Part shown: positions 45,985-55,298 of the stretch, piece by piece
Position numbering within the stretch: the stretch's first letter is position 1
How the letters are laid out: every line of letters begins with the position of its first letter
Source of the DNA: Aeribacillus composti
GTDB taxonomy: Bacteria > Bacillota > Bacilli > Bacillales > Aeribacillaceae
Length of the DNA stretch: 64,000 bases
Assembly (NCBI RefSeq): GCF_007827555.1
Contig: NZ_VISS01000005.1
Location: 51,813 to 115,812, forward strand
Reading direction: 5' to 3'
Made by a program: the position numbers and the translations under genes
Notes under the pieces: model-generated
Database searches by the model: none
The model's input: the letters and a program-made list of their open reading frames with translations, nothing else
What the model was told of the DNA's origin: nothing

Positions 45985-47077
45985 TTATTTCCACCCCGGT
46001 TTGTAGAGAGTGTTGCAAGTAGCGGGCATAGCGGACAGGAGCTTCGTACAGAACTGTTTTTCTCGCAGGATCTGTTTTTAAAACGACATTTCTCCCTGGT
46101 TTAGAATTAATATCTAGAATCCATATCGTTTCATTTTGCAAATCAATGCCGATGTCCACACCAAGCTCAAATAAAGGAGCAAAATTTTTTTCAATTTTTT
46201 GCGGAAGATGGTGAGCAAGCTGTTCGATTTGGTTATAAATATGGTTCAATCGCTGCCTTGGAATATCTTTTTCCCATTGTTCAAGGGAAACGACAGAACC
46301 GCCTTTTGACAAGTTGGATACATACGTATGTTTTTGACCGATTCGAATTCCTTTTCCTTGCATAATCCATTGACCGAACTCGTTTTTTTGAAATAAAATG
46401 CGCAAGTCAAATGGACGCTGCTGTTTGTCCTTTAAAGGGAGCAATCGTTGAAGAATGTATGAGTCAACTTGTCTCTTCGCAAGAAATGGTTTCAATTGAT
46501 TGAAATGTTTCAAACGGACGATCCTTTGATTCGCTCCAATGAAAAAGTATAGAAATAGCGTCTCCTTTTCCTTTTTAATTACAAGCACTCCTTTTCCTGA
46601 ACTGCCGTGAATTGGTTTTAAGATACATTCCTCATATGATTGCAAAAATGTATAAACTTGATCGGGATGTTGGAAATATTCTGTTTCAGGAAGATATTGA
46701 TAAATGAATGGATCAGTTTTTAATGTTTTATATTGTTTCCATTTATCTGGGAATCCGTAGCCTAGAAAAGAAACATTTTGTTGTATTTTTAATTTTTGAA
46801 CGGCTTTTTTGTTTTGAATGGAAGCAGCATCTTTGCCATAAAAACAGCGGTCATAAATATAATGTGGAAGCTGAAAAGTACTTCGCTCCCATTTATTAGA
46901 TGTCAAATTGAATGTAAATCCCGTTAACGTACCATTTGCGAATTGTACGTCCAACGGGCGAAACATAATACATTTCATATTCAATTTTTTTGCCGCTTTT
47001 GAAATATTTTTAAAATAGGCTGCTTCATGAAAATATTTATTGACTAAAAATCCGAAAGACAAAAGAGGTTCTGCCAC
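45968..47077 (-). CDS. yheC: YheC/YheD-family ATP-grasp protein, short form (copy 2)
   Basis: 369 aa, GTG start. Short YheC-type: GFLVNKYFHEAAYFKNISKAAK N-terminus, PHYIYDRCFYGK, GFPDKWKQYK, LKPIHGSSGKGVLVI ATP loop, DLRILFQKNEFGQWIMQGKGIRIGQKHTYVSNLSKGGSV, and LGVDIGIDLQNETIWILDINSKPGR. Note Asp-Ile-Asn in place of Glu-Ala/Val-Asn at the last metal site, a substitution worth checking. Length is close to B. subtilis YheC (363 aa). Confidence 0.9.
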   Translation of the reverse strand: MAEPLLSFGFLVNKYFHEAAYFKNISKAAKKLNMKCIMFRPLDVQFANGTLTGFTFNLTSNKWERSTFQLPHYIYDRCFYGKDAASIQNKKAVQKLKIQQNVSFLGYGFPDKWKQYKTLKTDPFIYQYLPETEYFQHPDQVYTFLQSYEECILKPIHGSSGKGVLVIKKEKETLFLYFFIGANQRIVRLKHFNQLKPFLAKRQVDSYILQRLLPLKDKQQRPFDLRILFQKNEFGQWIMQGKGIRIGQKHTYVSNLSKGGSVVSLEQWEKDIPRQRLNHIYNQIEQLAHHLPQKIEKNFAPLFELGVDIGIDLQNETIWILDINSKPGRNVVLKTDPARKTVLYEAPVRYARYLQHSLQTGVEINDLSN

Positions 47078-47130
47078 AAATATCCGCCTGCCTCCGTTTA
47101 TCTATATTTACCCAATTATTATATGAATCG

Positions 47131-48492
47131 TTATGAAACATCATAACCGCTTATCAAGAAACAATAACGGATGATTGCTTTGGCAGACGGACGAATGGAA
47201 GGATTGAGAGAGTATTCAATATTTTTGGATGGCTTTGTATTGACTTCTAAAATCCATGGTTTCTGATCCTCACTTACAGCCATATCAATTCCAAATTCCC
47301 CGTATTCTCCCTCCACGTTCATTTCAACTGTTTTGGCGGCTTCCAGTGCTATTTCTGAAAGAATGCTGCAAAGATGTAAACAAGTGCTTTTGTCAAAAAT
47401 GTCAGATAAGATTTTTTTTATTTTATACAGCTCTCCGCCTTTAGCTAAATTGCTAACAAATTGATCTTTAGCGGAAAGGCGGGCGACAGAAGAGGTTATT
47501 TTCCAGCCCTGATGATTGATTTTATGGCATAGAAACCTGAAATCAAGCGGTCGATTATCCAATTTGATTGTGTCGATTGTCTGCTGAATAATATGCGGTT
47601 CTCTTTTGAGATATGGAAAGAGATGTTTATACATTTCCTGAAAGGAATGAAAAATAATTGGCTGCTCGCTTTTACCGGGATGGGTAAAGTATATTTCGAA
47701 AAGATCGTTTTTATTTTTCAAGCGAATAATTCTTCTCCCTTGACTGCCGTTAATCGGTTTAATAAATACGTCTTGAAAATCATTTACAAACACTTGCAAA
47801 TCTGATTTTTTTGTTAAAAGCATCGTTTTTGGAAGATAGGGAAGAAGATGCTGGTTGGACGCAAAAATTTTATGAATTTCCCATTTGTTTAAGTAGCGGT
47901 GGTTAAACACCGGTATATCGTTTGCAGCTGCAAATTGCAAAAACTTCAAATATTTTTGAGAATACTCTAATTTTCTTGATCGAATCCGATTATAAATCAC
48001 GTCAGGACAAGGAATGGTTTCCTTTTTCCAATTTTGATGAGATAAATGAAACCCTTTCTTCTGATTTTGCTGCAGATCAGTTAATGTTGAAATACAAAAA
48101 AATGCGCCAATTTCCGCACAGTAATTCGCCATCTCTTTACAAAAATCATCAATATTTCCAAACAGGATTTTTTCATCGTCCTGAATAGAATCAATCAATA
48201 CACAAATGACCGGTCCGAGTTTGAAGGTGTTGGTGAATTTATCATACTGAAGACGAAGCGTTAAAGATTTTATAGGAAGATGAAGAGCGTTGTAAATCTC
48301 TTCACTGGCATAAAGAACGATTTTTTCGTTTCGGATGAAGGAGGCTTTTGTTTTAACTGTTTCTTGGCCGCAATGTAAGGAAAACGTTTGGATCAGTGGA
48401 AGGGTCAAAGCTTTTTGCAAAGAATCGCTTATTTCCATATAGAAACCGTTTTTTTCTTCGAGTGGAAGCATCAAAATTTTTGTTTCTGCCAT
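47131..48492 (-). CDS. yheD: YheC/YheD-family ATP-grasp protein, long form (copy 1)
   Basis: 453 aa, the length of B. subtilis YheD. N-terminal beta domain (MLPLEEKNGFYMEISDSL...), PDVIYNRIRSRK, FNHRYLNKWEIHKI, LPKTMLL, IKPINGSQGRRIIRLK ATP loop, and GEFGIDMAVSEDQKPWILEVNTKPSK. First gene of the four-gene set, divergent from yheB as in B. subtilis, where yheC and yheD are the only pair. Confidence 0.92.
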   Translation of the reverse strand: MAETKILMLPLEEKNGFYMEISDSLQKALTLPLIQTFSLHCGQETVKTKASFIRNEKIVLYASEEIYNALHLPIKSLTLRLQYDKFTNTFKLGPVICVLIDSIQDDEKILFGNIDDFCKEMANYCAEIGAFFCISTLTDLQQNQKKGFHLSHQNWKKETIPCPDVIYNRIRSRKLEYSQKYLKFLQFAAANDIPVFNHRYLNKWEIHKIFASNQHLLPYLPKTMLLTKKSDLQVFVNDFQDVFIKPINGSQGRRIIRLKNKNDLFEIYFTHPGKSEQPIIFHSFQEMYKHLFPYLKREPHIIQQTIDTIKLDNRPLDFRFLCHKINHQGWKITSSVARLSAKDQFVSNLAKGGELYKIKKILSDIFDKSTCLHLCSILSEIALEAAKTVEMNVEGEYGEFGIDMAVSEDQKPWILEVNTKPSKNIEYSLNPSIRPSAKAIIRYCFLISGYDVS

Positions 48493-48612
48493 TTGAATTA
48501 CCCCGTTTGCTTACAAATGTTAACCGATTTATAATATTAACTTAGGTAAATCATGCTATGATATCGTATGTCTGGCAGTTGATCTTGTGAATAAACAGTG
48601 AGGAAGATGCAA

Positions 48613-49740
48613 ATGGAATTTATATTAACATCAGCTATGATGGTCGTAATTAGTGCATTTATTGGCGGTGTTACGAATTACATTGCCATTAAAATGCTTT
48701 TTCGCCCATATAGACCAATCTATTTGTTTGGAAAAAAGCTTCCCTTTACGCCAGGCCTTATTCCGAAACGCCGGGATGAGCTGGCTAGGCAGCTAGGAAA
48801 AATGGTGATCGAGCATTTAGTTACACCAGAAGGAATCAAAAAGAAAATGGAGGAGGTCTCCTTCCAGCAGAAAATACAATCATTCCTGCTTCAATCGATA
48901 GATGCTTGGCTTGCCAAACAAAAAACTTTAACGGAATTACTGGAAGAGTATGGAGTGTCCAACAGCAAGGAAATGATTACCACCCGACTTGAACGAGCGA
49001 TTGAAAAAAGCATACTTCATTTTTTCAATACAGATCAAAAAGTCAGTCAGTTTTTGCCGCAAGAATGGAAGAAGAACATCGAATTGCAAATTCCTAATCT
49101 TGCAGAATGGATTGCAATGAAAGGCGTTCAATATGTTGAAAGTGATGAAGGGAAACAAGCGCTGCAAAGAATGATCGATGACTTTCTTCAACAAAAAGGA
49201 ACGTTTGGCGGCATGATTCAAATGTTTTTAGGGAACTTGAATATCGCAGATAAAATTCAATTAGAAGCAGCAAAGTTTTTTCGTCATCAAGGAACGATTG
49301 ATCTGATTGCTTCCATTCTTTTTAAAGAATGGAGCCGATTGCTTGATATGCCGGTTTCTGAGGTTACAAGCAGGATGGACAAAGACAAGACAAGCTTGTC
49401 CATTGCAAAACTTATTTCGGAAAAAATACGTATCTACGAAACATTGGATAAACCAATTTCAGAGCTTATCCAGCCGTATAAACAAGCAATTACGGAAAAA
49501 ATGCTGCCAGCTGTCATTTCCAGCTCTGTTCTTTATTTGCAAAACAGTGTGGAACAGATTATGAAAGCTTTCGATATCGATGAAATTGTGACGGAACAGG
49601 TAGAATCCTTCTCGGTTGAACGTCTCGAAGAAGTTGTACTGACTATTTCCAAAAGGGAATTTAAAATGATTACCTACTTAGGCGCTCTCCTTGGTGGTAT
49701 AATCGGGTTCGTACAATCGATTATCATTCTGTTTATTTAA
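48613..49740 (+). CDS. yheB: YheB, DUF445 membrane protein
   Basis: 375 aa from ATG 48613 behind GTGAGGAAG; in-frame GTG 48598 is less likely. DUF445 family: N-terminal membrane helix and [46 protein letters not shown], a long helical middle, and a C-terminal helix [19 protein letters not shown]. Length as YheB of B. subtilis (about 377 aa). Spore-associated by context; function unknown. Confidence 0.93.
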   Translation: MEFILTSAMMVVISAFIGGVTNYIAIKMLFRPYRPIYLFGKKLPFTPGLIPKRRDELARQLGKMVIEHLVTPEGIKKKMEEVSFQQKIQSFLLQSIDAWLAKQKTLTELLEEYGVSNSKEMITTRLERAIEKSILHFFNTDQKVSQFLPQEWKKNIELQIPNLAEWIAMKGVQYVESDEGKQALQRMIDDFLQQKGTFGGMIQMFLGNLNIADKIQLEAAKFFRHQGTIDLIASILFKEWSRLLDMPVSEVTSRMDKDKTSLSIAKLISEKIRIYETLDKPISELIQPYKQAITEKMLPAVISSSVLYLQNSVEQIMKAFDIDEIVTEQVESFSVERLEEVVLTISKREFKMITYLGALLGGIIGFVQSIIILFI

Positions 49741-49785
49741 TCCCATGAAAACAGGCAAACCGCCTGCTTCATGGGATTTTTTACA
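49739..49785 (+). terminator. terminator after yheB
   Basis: AATCCCATGAA ... TTCATGGGATT followed by TTTTTAC. Confidence 0.85.
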
Positions 49786-49848
49786 TATTAAAAGAACAAT
49801 TGGGCACTTTACAAGTAAAAGGTTCAAAAACCGTTAGGGGGATTCGGC

Positions 49849-51474
49849 ATGAGTTTTTTAAAATTTTTTAAGAAATCGATCGATAAAAAGTCATTTGAAC
49901 AGCTATTAGCAGACAAGGAAAAGCAAGATAGCAGCGAGCAACCGCAAAGCAAAGAAACGATCAAACGCAGCTTGCATGAAAACTTAAAAAAAATTAGAGA
50001 AGCATTTGGCAACAGCAGCGACATTGTTACAAGGGAAATAAGAATAGGAAGACAAGGGGAAATCCGCGTCGGGATTATTTATACGGACGGTTTGATTAAC
50101 AGTGAAGCGAATCATAATTTTGTTATGGAATCGTTAATGTTTGAATTGAGAAGAAATGAAGTGGATCTGAAAGATCTGGCAGGTTTGACGCTGCTCAATT
50201 ATATAAAAGAAATGGTCTTGACCGTCGGTTCGATTGAAGATGTGCATGATTTCAACGTTATCACGAATGCTGTTCTGTCTGGAAAAGTTGTTTTATTATT
50301 CGATGGATACGAACAAGGCTTTGCCGTTGAAATGAAAGGCGGAAAGGAGAGGGGAGTCCAAGAGACAACAACTGAAACAACTATTCGCGGTCCTCGGGAA
50401 GGATTTACGGAAAATTTGCGTGTCAATACTTCCCTTATTCGCAGAAAGATAAAAGACCATCGTTTATGGATTGAATCAAAAAAAGTCGGAAAAGTAACAA
50501 AAACGGAAGTCAGCATTATGTATATTAAAGGGATTGTGAGAGAAGAAGTGGTGCAGGAGGTCAGAAGCAGAATTGAACAAATTGATATTGATGGAATATT
50601 AGAGAGCGGTTATATCGAAGAGCTGATTCAAGATGACTCATACACGCCATTTCCAACTATTTATAATACGGAACGTCCTGATATCGTGGCAGGACATCTT
50701 CTCGAAGGCCGCGTAGCCATTTTAGTGGACGGCACTCCTTTCGTTTTAACTGTACCGTCAATTTTTGTGCAATTTCTGCAATCCCCTGAAGATTATTATC
50801 AACGCGCAGATATAAGTTCATTAATTCGTTTTCTCCGTTTTTTCGGTTTTTTCACTGCGCTCCTTGCACCGTCTCTTTATGTTGCTATTACAACTTTTCA
50901 TCAGGAAATGCTGCCGACACAGCTTTTGATCAGTCTTGCCGCCCAAAGGGAAGGCGTTCCGTTTCCCGCATTTATTGAAGCATTTCTAATGGAAATTATG
51001 CTTGAAATTTTAAGGGAAGCAGGACTTCGAATGCCAAGAGCTATCGGACAAGCCGTTTCAATTGTTGGAACATTAGTTGTCGGGACGGCAGCAGTAGACG
51101 CGGGAATTGTTTCCGCCGCAATGGTAATTGTTGTAGCATTTACAGCTATCTCAAGTTTTATGGTCAGCTCGTATGACCTAGCGATCACCGTGCGGATGTT
51201 ACGATTTGTTTTTATGGGGCTTGCCGCATCTTTCGGTTTGTTCGGAATTATCCTTGGATTGGTGGCGCTTGTTCTTCATTTGAGCAGTCTTCGTTCATTT
51301 GGCGTCCCTTATTTAAGTCCAATGGCTCCGTTTACGCTGGCAGATCAAAAGGACGTTTTTATTCGTCTGCCCCGCCGTCTGCTTATTTTTCGACCACGAG
51401 TTTTTAGTTCACAGCAAAATACGAAAAGAGAGAAATCACTTTTTCAAAACGAAAATCAACGAAAGAAGAAATAG
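49849..51474 (+). CDS. spore germinant receptor subunit GerXA
   Basis: 541 aa, ATG behind AGGGGGATT. GerA/SpoVAF family: a large hydrophilic N-terminal domain (1-270) with the marks ETTTETTIRGPREGF and then a membrane bundle (from about 320: FFGFFTALLAPSLYVAITTFHQEMLPTQLLISLAAQREGVPFPAF). Basic tail. With B and C subunits it forms the inner-membrane nutrient receptor of the dormant spore. Normally sigma-G controlled. Nutrient ligand not predictable. Confidence 0.95.
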   Translation: MSFLKFFKKSIDKKSFEQLLADKEKQDSSEQPQSKETIKRSLHENLKKIREAFGNSSDIVTREIRIGRQGEIRVGIIYTDGLINSEANHNFVMESLMFELRRNEVDLKDLAGLTLLNYIKEMVLTVGSIEDVHDFNVITNAVLSGKVVLLFDGYEQGFAVEMKGGKERGVQETTTETTIRGPREGFTENLRVNTSLIRRKIKDHRLWIESKKVGKVTKTEVSIMYIKGIVREEVVQEVRSRIEQIDIDGILESGYIEELIQDDSYTPFPTIYNTERPDIVAGHLLEGRVAILVDGTPFVLTVPSIFVQFLQSPEDYYQRADISSLIRFLRFFGFFTALLAPSLYVAITTFHQEMLPTQLLISLAAQREGVPFPAFIEAFLMEIMLEILREAGLRMPRAIGQAVSIVGTLVVGTAAVDAGIVSAAMVIVVAFTAISSFMVSSYDLAITVRMLRFVFMGLAASFGLFGIILGLVALVLHLSSLRSFGVPYLSPMAPFTLADQKDVFIRLPRRLLIFRPRVFSSQQNTKREKSLFQNENQRKKK

Positions 51475-51498
51475 ATTACCTAAAGGGGTATTAAATGA

Positions 51499-51732
51499 AT
51501 GTGGAACATAATCGGCATTCTTTTCGTTTCTGCATGTATTTTTATAATCGAAGCTCTGCTGCTATTAAAACATAAGCTCTGGAAGGATTTTATTGTGTTT
51601 ATCATTTTTCTTTTTTTAGGAACAGGATTAAGTATTGCCAGATGCATTAATTTTCCTATTCCAAATCCGATTGAATTGCTCACATGGATCTACCAGCCGC
51701 TAAGCGAAGCAGTGAACAAAATATTTCAATAA
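51499..51732 (+). CDS. small GerX D-type subunit
   Basis: 77 aa, ATG 51499 with AAGGGG 10 nt upstream. Two hydrophobic helices (NIIGILFVSACIFIIEALLLL, DFIVFIIFLFLGTGLSIA) followed by PNPIELLTWIYQPLSEAV. Size, topology and location inside a ger operon fit the D subunits that modulate receptor function in other Bacillus species. Here it lies between A and B rather than at the end. Confidence 0.75.
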   Translation: MWNIIGILFVSACIFIIEALLLLKHKLWKDFIVFIIFLFLGTGLSIARCINFPIPNPIELLTWIYQPLSEAVNKIFQ

Positions 51733-51747
51733 GAGGTTGGTGAAGGT

Positions 51748-52857
51748 ATGTTAGACAACGGGAAAATAACAGCAAATCAATATAAAATGTTAGTTTTATT
51801 ATTTACGATTGGAAGTTCAATTCTCGTTGCTCCTACTGCATTAGTGAATGATGCGAAACAGGATGCTTGGATAGCAATCATTTTTACGGTCATCATCTCC
51901 ATTCTTTTAGTGCTTATGTACATTAAAATATATTCAATTTTTCCAAATATGACTCTTGTAGAAATATGCGAGCTTTTGCTCGGAAAATGGATTGGAAAAT
52001 TCGCGGTTGCATTATTTCTCATGTATGCTTTTATTTTATCCGGTGAATTGCTCAGGGAAATCGGCGATTTTACAACTACTCAAATGATGCCTGATACACC
52101 GATCGATGCTATCCATATTGTTTTTATGGGAGTCGTTGTTATGGCAACCCTTTTAGGATTAGAAGTGATTGGACGTTCTTCAGAAATCATTTCATTATGG
52201 CTATTCATCCTTTTAGCAATCTATTTCATCGCGATTTTGCCTCAAATCAAAATAGGAAACCTGCAACCGATATTGGGAGAAGGAATGAAACCGATTTTAT
52301 TTGGGTTTTATCATTTTATTAGTCTGCCGTATTTAGAATTAATCGTTTTTTTAATGATTGCTCCCTTTGTCAATCATCAAAAAGGAGCAGAAAAAGGATT
52401 TTTAGTAGGCGTTATAATTGGAGGAATCCTGCTTACATTTGTTGTCATGTTTTCTATTCTTGTTTTAGGTGTCGAAAATACAGCCAGACAAATATATCCG
52501 AGCTATGCCCTGGCAAGAAAAATTGAAATAGGAAAATTTTTTCAACGCGTAGAGGTTATTATGGCGGGAATTTGGTTTTTATCTATTTTTTATAAGCTAA
52601 CCATCAGTTTTTATGCTTTTGTTTTAGGTCTCTCTCAACTATTTAAAATAAAAGATTATCGTTCGATTACTCTTCCTATTTCTATGATGCTGATTGTGTA
52701 TGCGATCGCCTTCCATCCGAACATCGTTCACTTTTTTGAGTTTGTACATAATATTTGGCCTTTGTACTCTTTAACGATCGGGTTTCTTTTTCCTCTCATC
52801 CTGTTGGGTACAGCTCTAATGAAAAAACGTCAGCGTCATGTGAGGGGAAATAGATGA
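51748..52857 (+). CDS. spore germinant receptor subunit GerXB
   Basis: 369 aa, ATG behind GAGGTTGG. Ten-helix APC-superfamily transporter fold: DNGKITANQYKMLVLLFTIGSSILVAPTALVNDAKQDAWIAIIF at the start is the GerB (spore_permease) signature. It binds the nutrient in the membrane. Overlaps GerXC by 4 nt. Confidence 0.94.
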   Translation: MLDNGKITANQYKMLVLLFTIGSSILVAPTALVNDAKQDAWIAIIFTVIISILLVLMYIKIYSIFPNMTLVEICELLLGKWIGKFAVALFLMYAFILSGELLREIGDFTTTQMMPDTPIDAIHIVFMGVVVMATLLGLEVIGRSSEIISLWLFILLAIYFIAILPQIKIGNLQPILGEGMKPILFGFYHFISLPYLELIVFLMIAPFVNHQKGAEKGFLVGVIIGGILLTFVVMFSILVLGVENTARQIYPSYALARKIEIGKFFQRVEVIMAGIWFLSIFYKLTISFYAFVLGLSQLFKIKDYRSITLPISMMLIVYAIAFHPNIVHFFEFVHNIWPLYSLTIGFLFPLILLGTALMKKRQRHVRGNR

Positions 52858-54056
52858 ATAAGCGGTTGACAAGTCTTTTATTCATATTGGCGTCCATCAT
52901 GTTGCTGGCAGGCTGCTGGGATCGGAGGGAGTTAAATGACATCGCAATCGTTTCAGCATTAGGAATAGACAAAGTAGATGATGAATTACTTGTAACGATA
53001 CAAGTGATCAACCCGGGACAGGTAGCAACTGTAAAACAAGGGGGAATAACAAAAGCTCCTGTTAGAACATTCCAGTCGAAAGCGCGTACATTGTCTGAGG
53101 CGATGAGAAAAGTGACAACTTTCTCGCCAAGAGCCGTTTATTCAAGTCATCTCCGCATGTTGATTATTGGAGAGGATTTAGCAAAAGAAGGAATGGGGGA
53201 AATTATTGATTATGTAGTAAGGGGGAAAGAATTTCGGACAGATTTTTATCTCTCTATCGCTAAAAACACTAGAGCTGAAAACATTTTAAAAGTACTTAGC
53301 CAGCTGGAGACAATTCCCGCACATAAATTAAGTTCTTCATTAAAGTTATCTGAAAAATCATGGGGGCCTATCGAAACAATAGAAATCAATCAATTTGTCA
53401 ACGAGTTAGTTTATAAAGGCATTGAACCTCATGTGATAGGTGTAGAAATAATAGGCAATCCTGAAGCTGGAGAAAAAATAGAAAATGTTGAAAAAACAAA
53501 AGCTGATGCGTATCTCAAATTTGGCAGTGTAGCTATCATGAGAAAAGATAAGTTAGTTGACTGGTTAACGGAGAAGGAAAGCAATGGTCTCCATTATGCA
53601 TTAGGAAAAGTGCAAAGAGCAGTCATTAATGTGCCATGCAAAGAGAAGAAGGTGGCAATTGAAACGATCCGAACAAACAGCAAGATTCAAACAAAAGTTG
53701 ACGGTCATCAGTTTAAAGGCACCGTTCAGCTGCATATAGATGGGGCGGTAGCCGAGGTTCAATGCGAACGAATGGATTTGGAGAAAATAGAAACGATAAA
53801 CCTTTTGCAGAAAAAAGCTGAGGAAAAGGTTAAAAAAGATATTCTGACAGCTATTCAAGCTTCCCAGAAAAAATATGAAGTAGATATTTTTGGATTTGGA
53901 GAAGCCCTTCATCGCAGCCATCCGTCGATTTGGCATAAAGTTAAAAAAGATTGGCACTCTCATTTTAAAGATATACAGGTTCATGTGGATGTTGACGTAA
54001 AGCTAAGGAGAATCGGCACAATTAATAACTCTCCTCTTCATGAAATGAAACCGTAG
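52854..54056 (+). CDS. spore germinant receptor lipoprotein GerXC
   Basis: 400 aa lipoprotein: signal peptide with LAGC (Cys21), then CWDRRELNDIAIVSALGIDKVDDELLVTIQVINPGQ, the GerC N-terminal signature, and a C-terminal domain to residue 390. Anchored by GerF/Lgt-type diacylglycerol addition to the outer face of the inner spore membrane. Ends the ger operon. Confidence 0.94.
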   Translation: MNKRLTSLLFILASIMLLAGCWDRRELNDIAIVSALGIDKVDDELLVTIQVINPGQVATVKQGGITKAPVRTFQSKARTLSEAMRKVTTFSPRAVYSSHLRMLIIGEDLAKEGMGEIIDYVVRGKEFRTDFYLSIAKNTRAENILKVLSQLETIPAHKLSSSLKLSEKSWGPIETIEINQFVNELVYKGIEPHVIGVEIIGNPEAGEKIENVEKTKADAYLKFGSVAIMRKDKLVDWLTEKESNGLHYALGKVQRAVINVPCKEKKVAIETIRTNSKIQTKVDGHQFKGTVQLHIDGAVAEVQCERMDLEKIETINLLQKKAEEKVKKDILTAIQASQKKYEVDIFGFGEALHRSHPSIWHKVKKDWHSHFKDIQVHVDVDVKLRRIGTINNSPLHEMKP

Positions 54057-54175
54057 CTTCCCGAACTTCTAAAAAATTCCTCAGGGTGTAAGGGAATTTT
54101 AAAACTTTTTTGACAGGCGGCCTTGTCATCCTTTATATTAGCTAAAAGGGCTCGCGGAGCGAGGAGGGATTAGGA

Positions 54176-54526
54176 GTGTCTAATATTTTATATAATTCCG
54201 CGTACGATTTGAAAAAAGCATTAGAACAAAGCAAGGAATATATTCAATTAAAAAAATTGTATGATGATGTCCAACACGATGAATCAGCGAAAAACATTTT
54301 CCACAACTTTCGCAGCACTCAATTAAACCTGCATGAAAAACAAGTAACCGGAAAAGAAATTACTGAAGAAGAAATTATTCATGCAGAAAAATGCGTTCAA
54401 TTAGTACAGCAAAACGGCAAGATTGCTGCATTGTTGAAAGCAGAGGAAAGCATGAATATGCTTTTACAGAGGATAACCAGCATTATTTTGGAGCCGCTTG
54501 ATGAGCTTTATAAAAAAAGTGAATAG
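54176..54526 (+). CDS. yheA: YlbF/YmcA-family protein YheA
   Basis: 116 aa, GTG behind GAGGAGGG. All-helical YlbF family: YDLKKALEQSKEYIQLKKLYDDVQHDESAKNIFHNFRSTQLNLHEKQVTGKEITEEE. Relatives YlbF and YmcA (with YaaT) form the complex that guides RNase Y and favours biofilm, competence and sporulation; YheA itself has no assigned role. In B. subtilis it follows yheB; here a ger operon stands between them. Confidence 0.92.
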   Translation: MSNILYNSAYDLKKALEQSKEYIQLKKLYDDVQHDESAKNIFHNFRSTQLNLHEKQVTGKEITEEEIIHAEKCVQLVQQNGKIAALLKAEESMNMLLQRITSIILEPLDELYKKSE

Positions 54527-54591
54527 TAAAAGAAAAGAATATCAAATCAAGGATTTTATTGAAAAAAGTAAAATATTTGGTAGTCTAGAGT

Positions 54592-54620
54592 GAGATGTAC
54601 TTTTTGTGCATCTCTTTTTT
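54592..54620 (+). terminator. terminator after yheA
   Basis: GAGATG-tactttttgtg-CATCTC followed by TTTTTT. Confidence 0.8.
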
Positions 54621-54647
54621 CATTTTCAAAATTGGAGGGAACAGATC

Positions 54648-54716
54648 ATGAATCAAAGACTCATTTTCCATTTTTTTATTAAAGAAAAAGGAGGTGGCAT
54701 ATTTTATGAGCCATAG
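54648..54716 (+). CDS. possible 22-aa leader ORF overlapping the next gene
   Basis: ATG 54648 stands behind a strong TTGGAGGG RBS and encodes MNQRLIFHFFIKEKGGGIFYEP, stopping at TAG 54716, inside the next gene. The RBS of that next gene (AAGGAGG) lies within the leader. The layout suggests translational coupling. Confidence 0.4.
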   Translation: MNQRLIFHFFIKEKGGGIFYEP

Positions 54717-55122
54717 TACGCTATCCAGCTTAAAAACGGCATTGCGAGAACAATTAACGCTTTTTCAGAAACAACAAAATGACAGAACTTCTCCAATCGG
54801 CCGATTTTATATGAATAATCAAAAAAAGTTTTTGCAATATGTAAGGGAATTGGAACAGCTTTTTAATCAAGAAGATGAAGATATTTTCACAAAAGTTTTT
54901 ATTGGGGCGACAGTGAAAATTGTATATTTGGAAGAAGAGGATGAAGAAACATATACAATCTGTTTTCCTGAAGAAGCTGATCCTGACCAAGGGAAAATTT
55001 CATTTTTATCTCCCATCGGTAATCAGCTGCTGCTTGAAATGAGAGGAAATTCGATTGATTTAGACATACCTGGAGGAAAAACAGCTGTTAAAATTTCTGA
55101 AATCCATTATTTAGAAAAATAA
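54706..55122 (+). CDS. stand-alone GreA/GreB C-terminal-domain protein
   Basis: 138 aa from ATG 54706 (AAGGAGG 11 nt upstream); GTG 54694 overlaps the RBS. The last 75 residues match the GreA/GreB C-terminal fold: VFIGATVKIVYLEEEDEETYTICFPEEADPDQGKISFLSPIGNQLLLEMRGNSIDLDIPGGKTAVKISEI. The N-terminus is helical (MSHSTLSSLKTALREQLTLFQKQQ) but short for the Gre coiled coil and without its acidic tip, so anti-backtracking activity is doubtful. It resembles Rnk-type RNA-polymerase secondary-channel-region binders. Confidence 0.8.
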   Translation: MSHSTLSSLKTALREQLTLFQKQQNDRTSPIGRFYMNNQKKFLQYVRELEQLFNQEDEDIFTKVFIGATVKIVYLEEEDEETYTICFPEEADPDQGKISFLSPIGNQLLLEMRGNSIDLDIPGGKTAVKISEIHYLEK

Positions 55123-55134
55123 ATTATGAAAAAA

Positions 55135-55158
55135 TGAAAGGGGAAAAATCCCCTTTCA
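55135..55158. terminator. hairpin after the Gre-domain gene
   Basis: Perfect 9-bp stem TGAAAGGGG-aaaaat-CCCCTTTCA; the tail has few Ts, so efficiency is uncertain. Confidence 0.5.
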
Positions 55159-55251
55159 TACTCTTAATTCATTTCCTCTTTCAGCATCGAGCTGTAGGAA
55201 TTTCTAATAAAATATTACTTGCGAAAACCTTGATTCATTGAGATACTAAAA

Positions 55252-55265
55252 TGTAAGGGTTTACA
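55252..55265. promoter_or_regulatory. cre-like/ROK operator palindrome
   Basis: TGTAAGGGTTTACA is a near-perfect 5-bp dyad, 33 nt before the ROK regulator start. It fits the CcpA cre consensus (TGWAANCGNTNWCA) except for one central base, and could also be autoregulatory. Confidence 0.5.
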
Positions 55266-55298
55266 TTACGAGCCTCTGTATATTTCGGGGTGGTTGTC

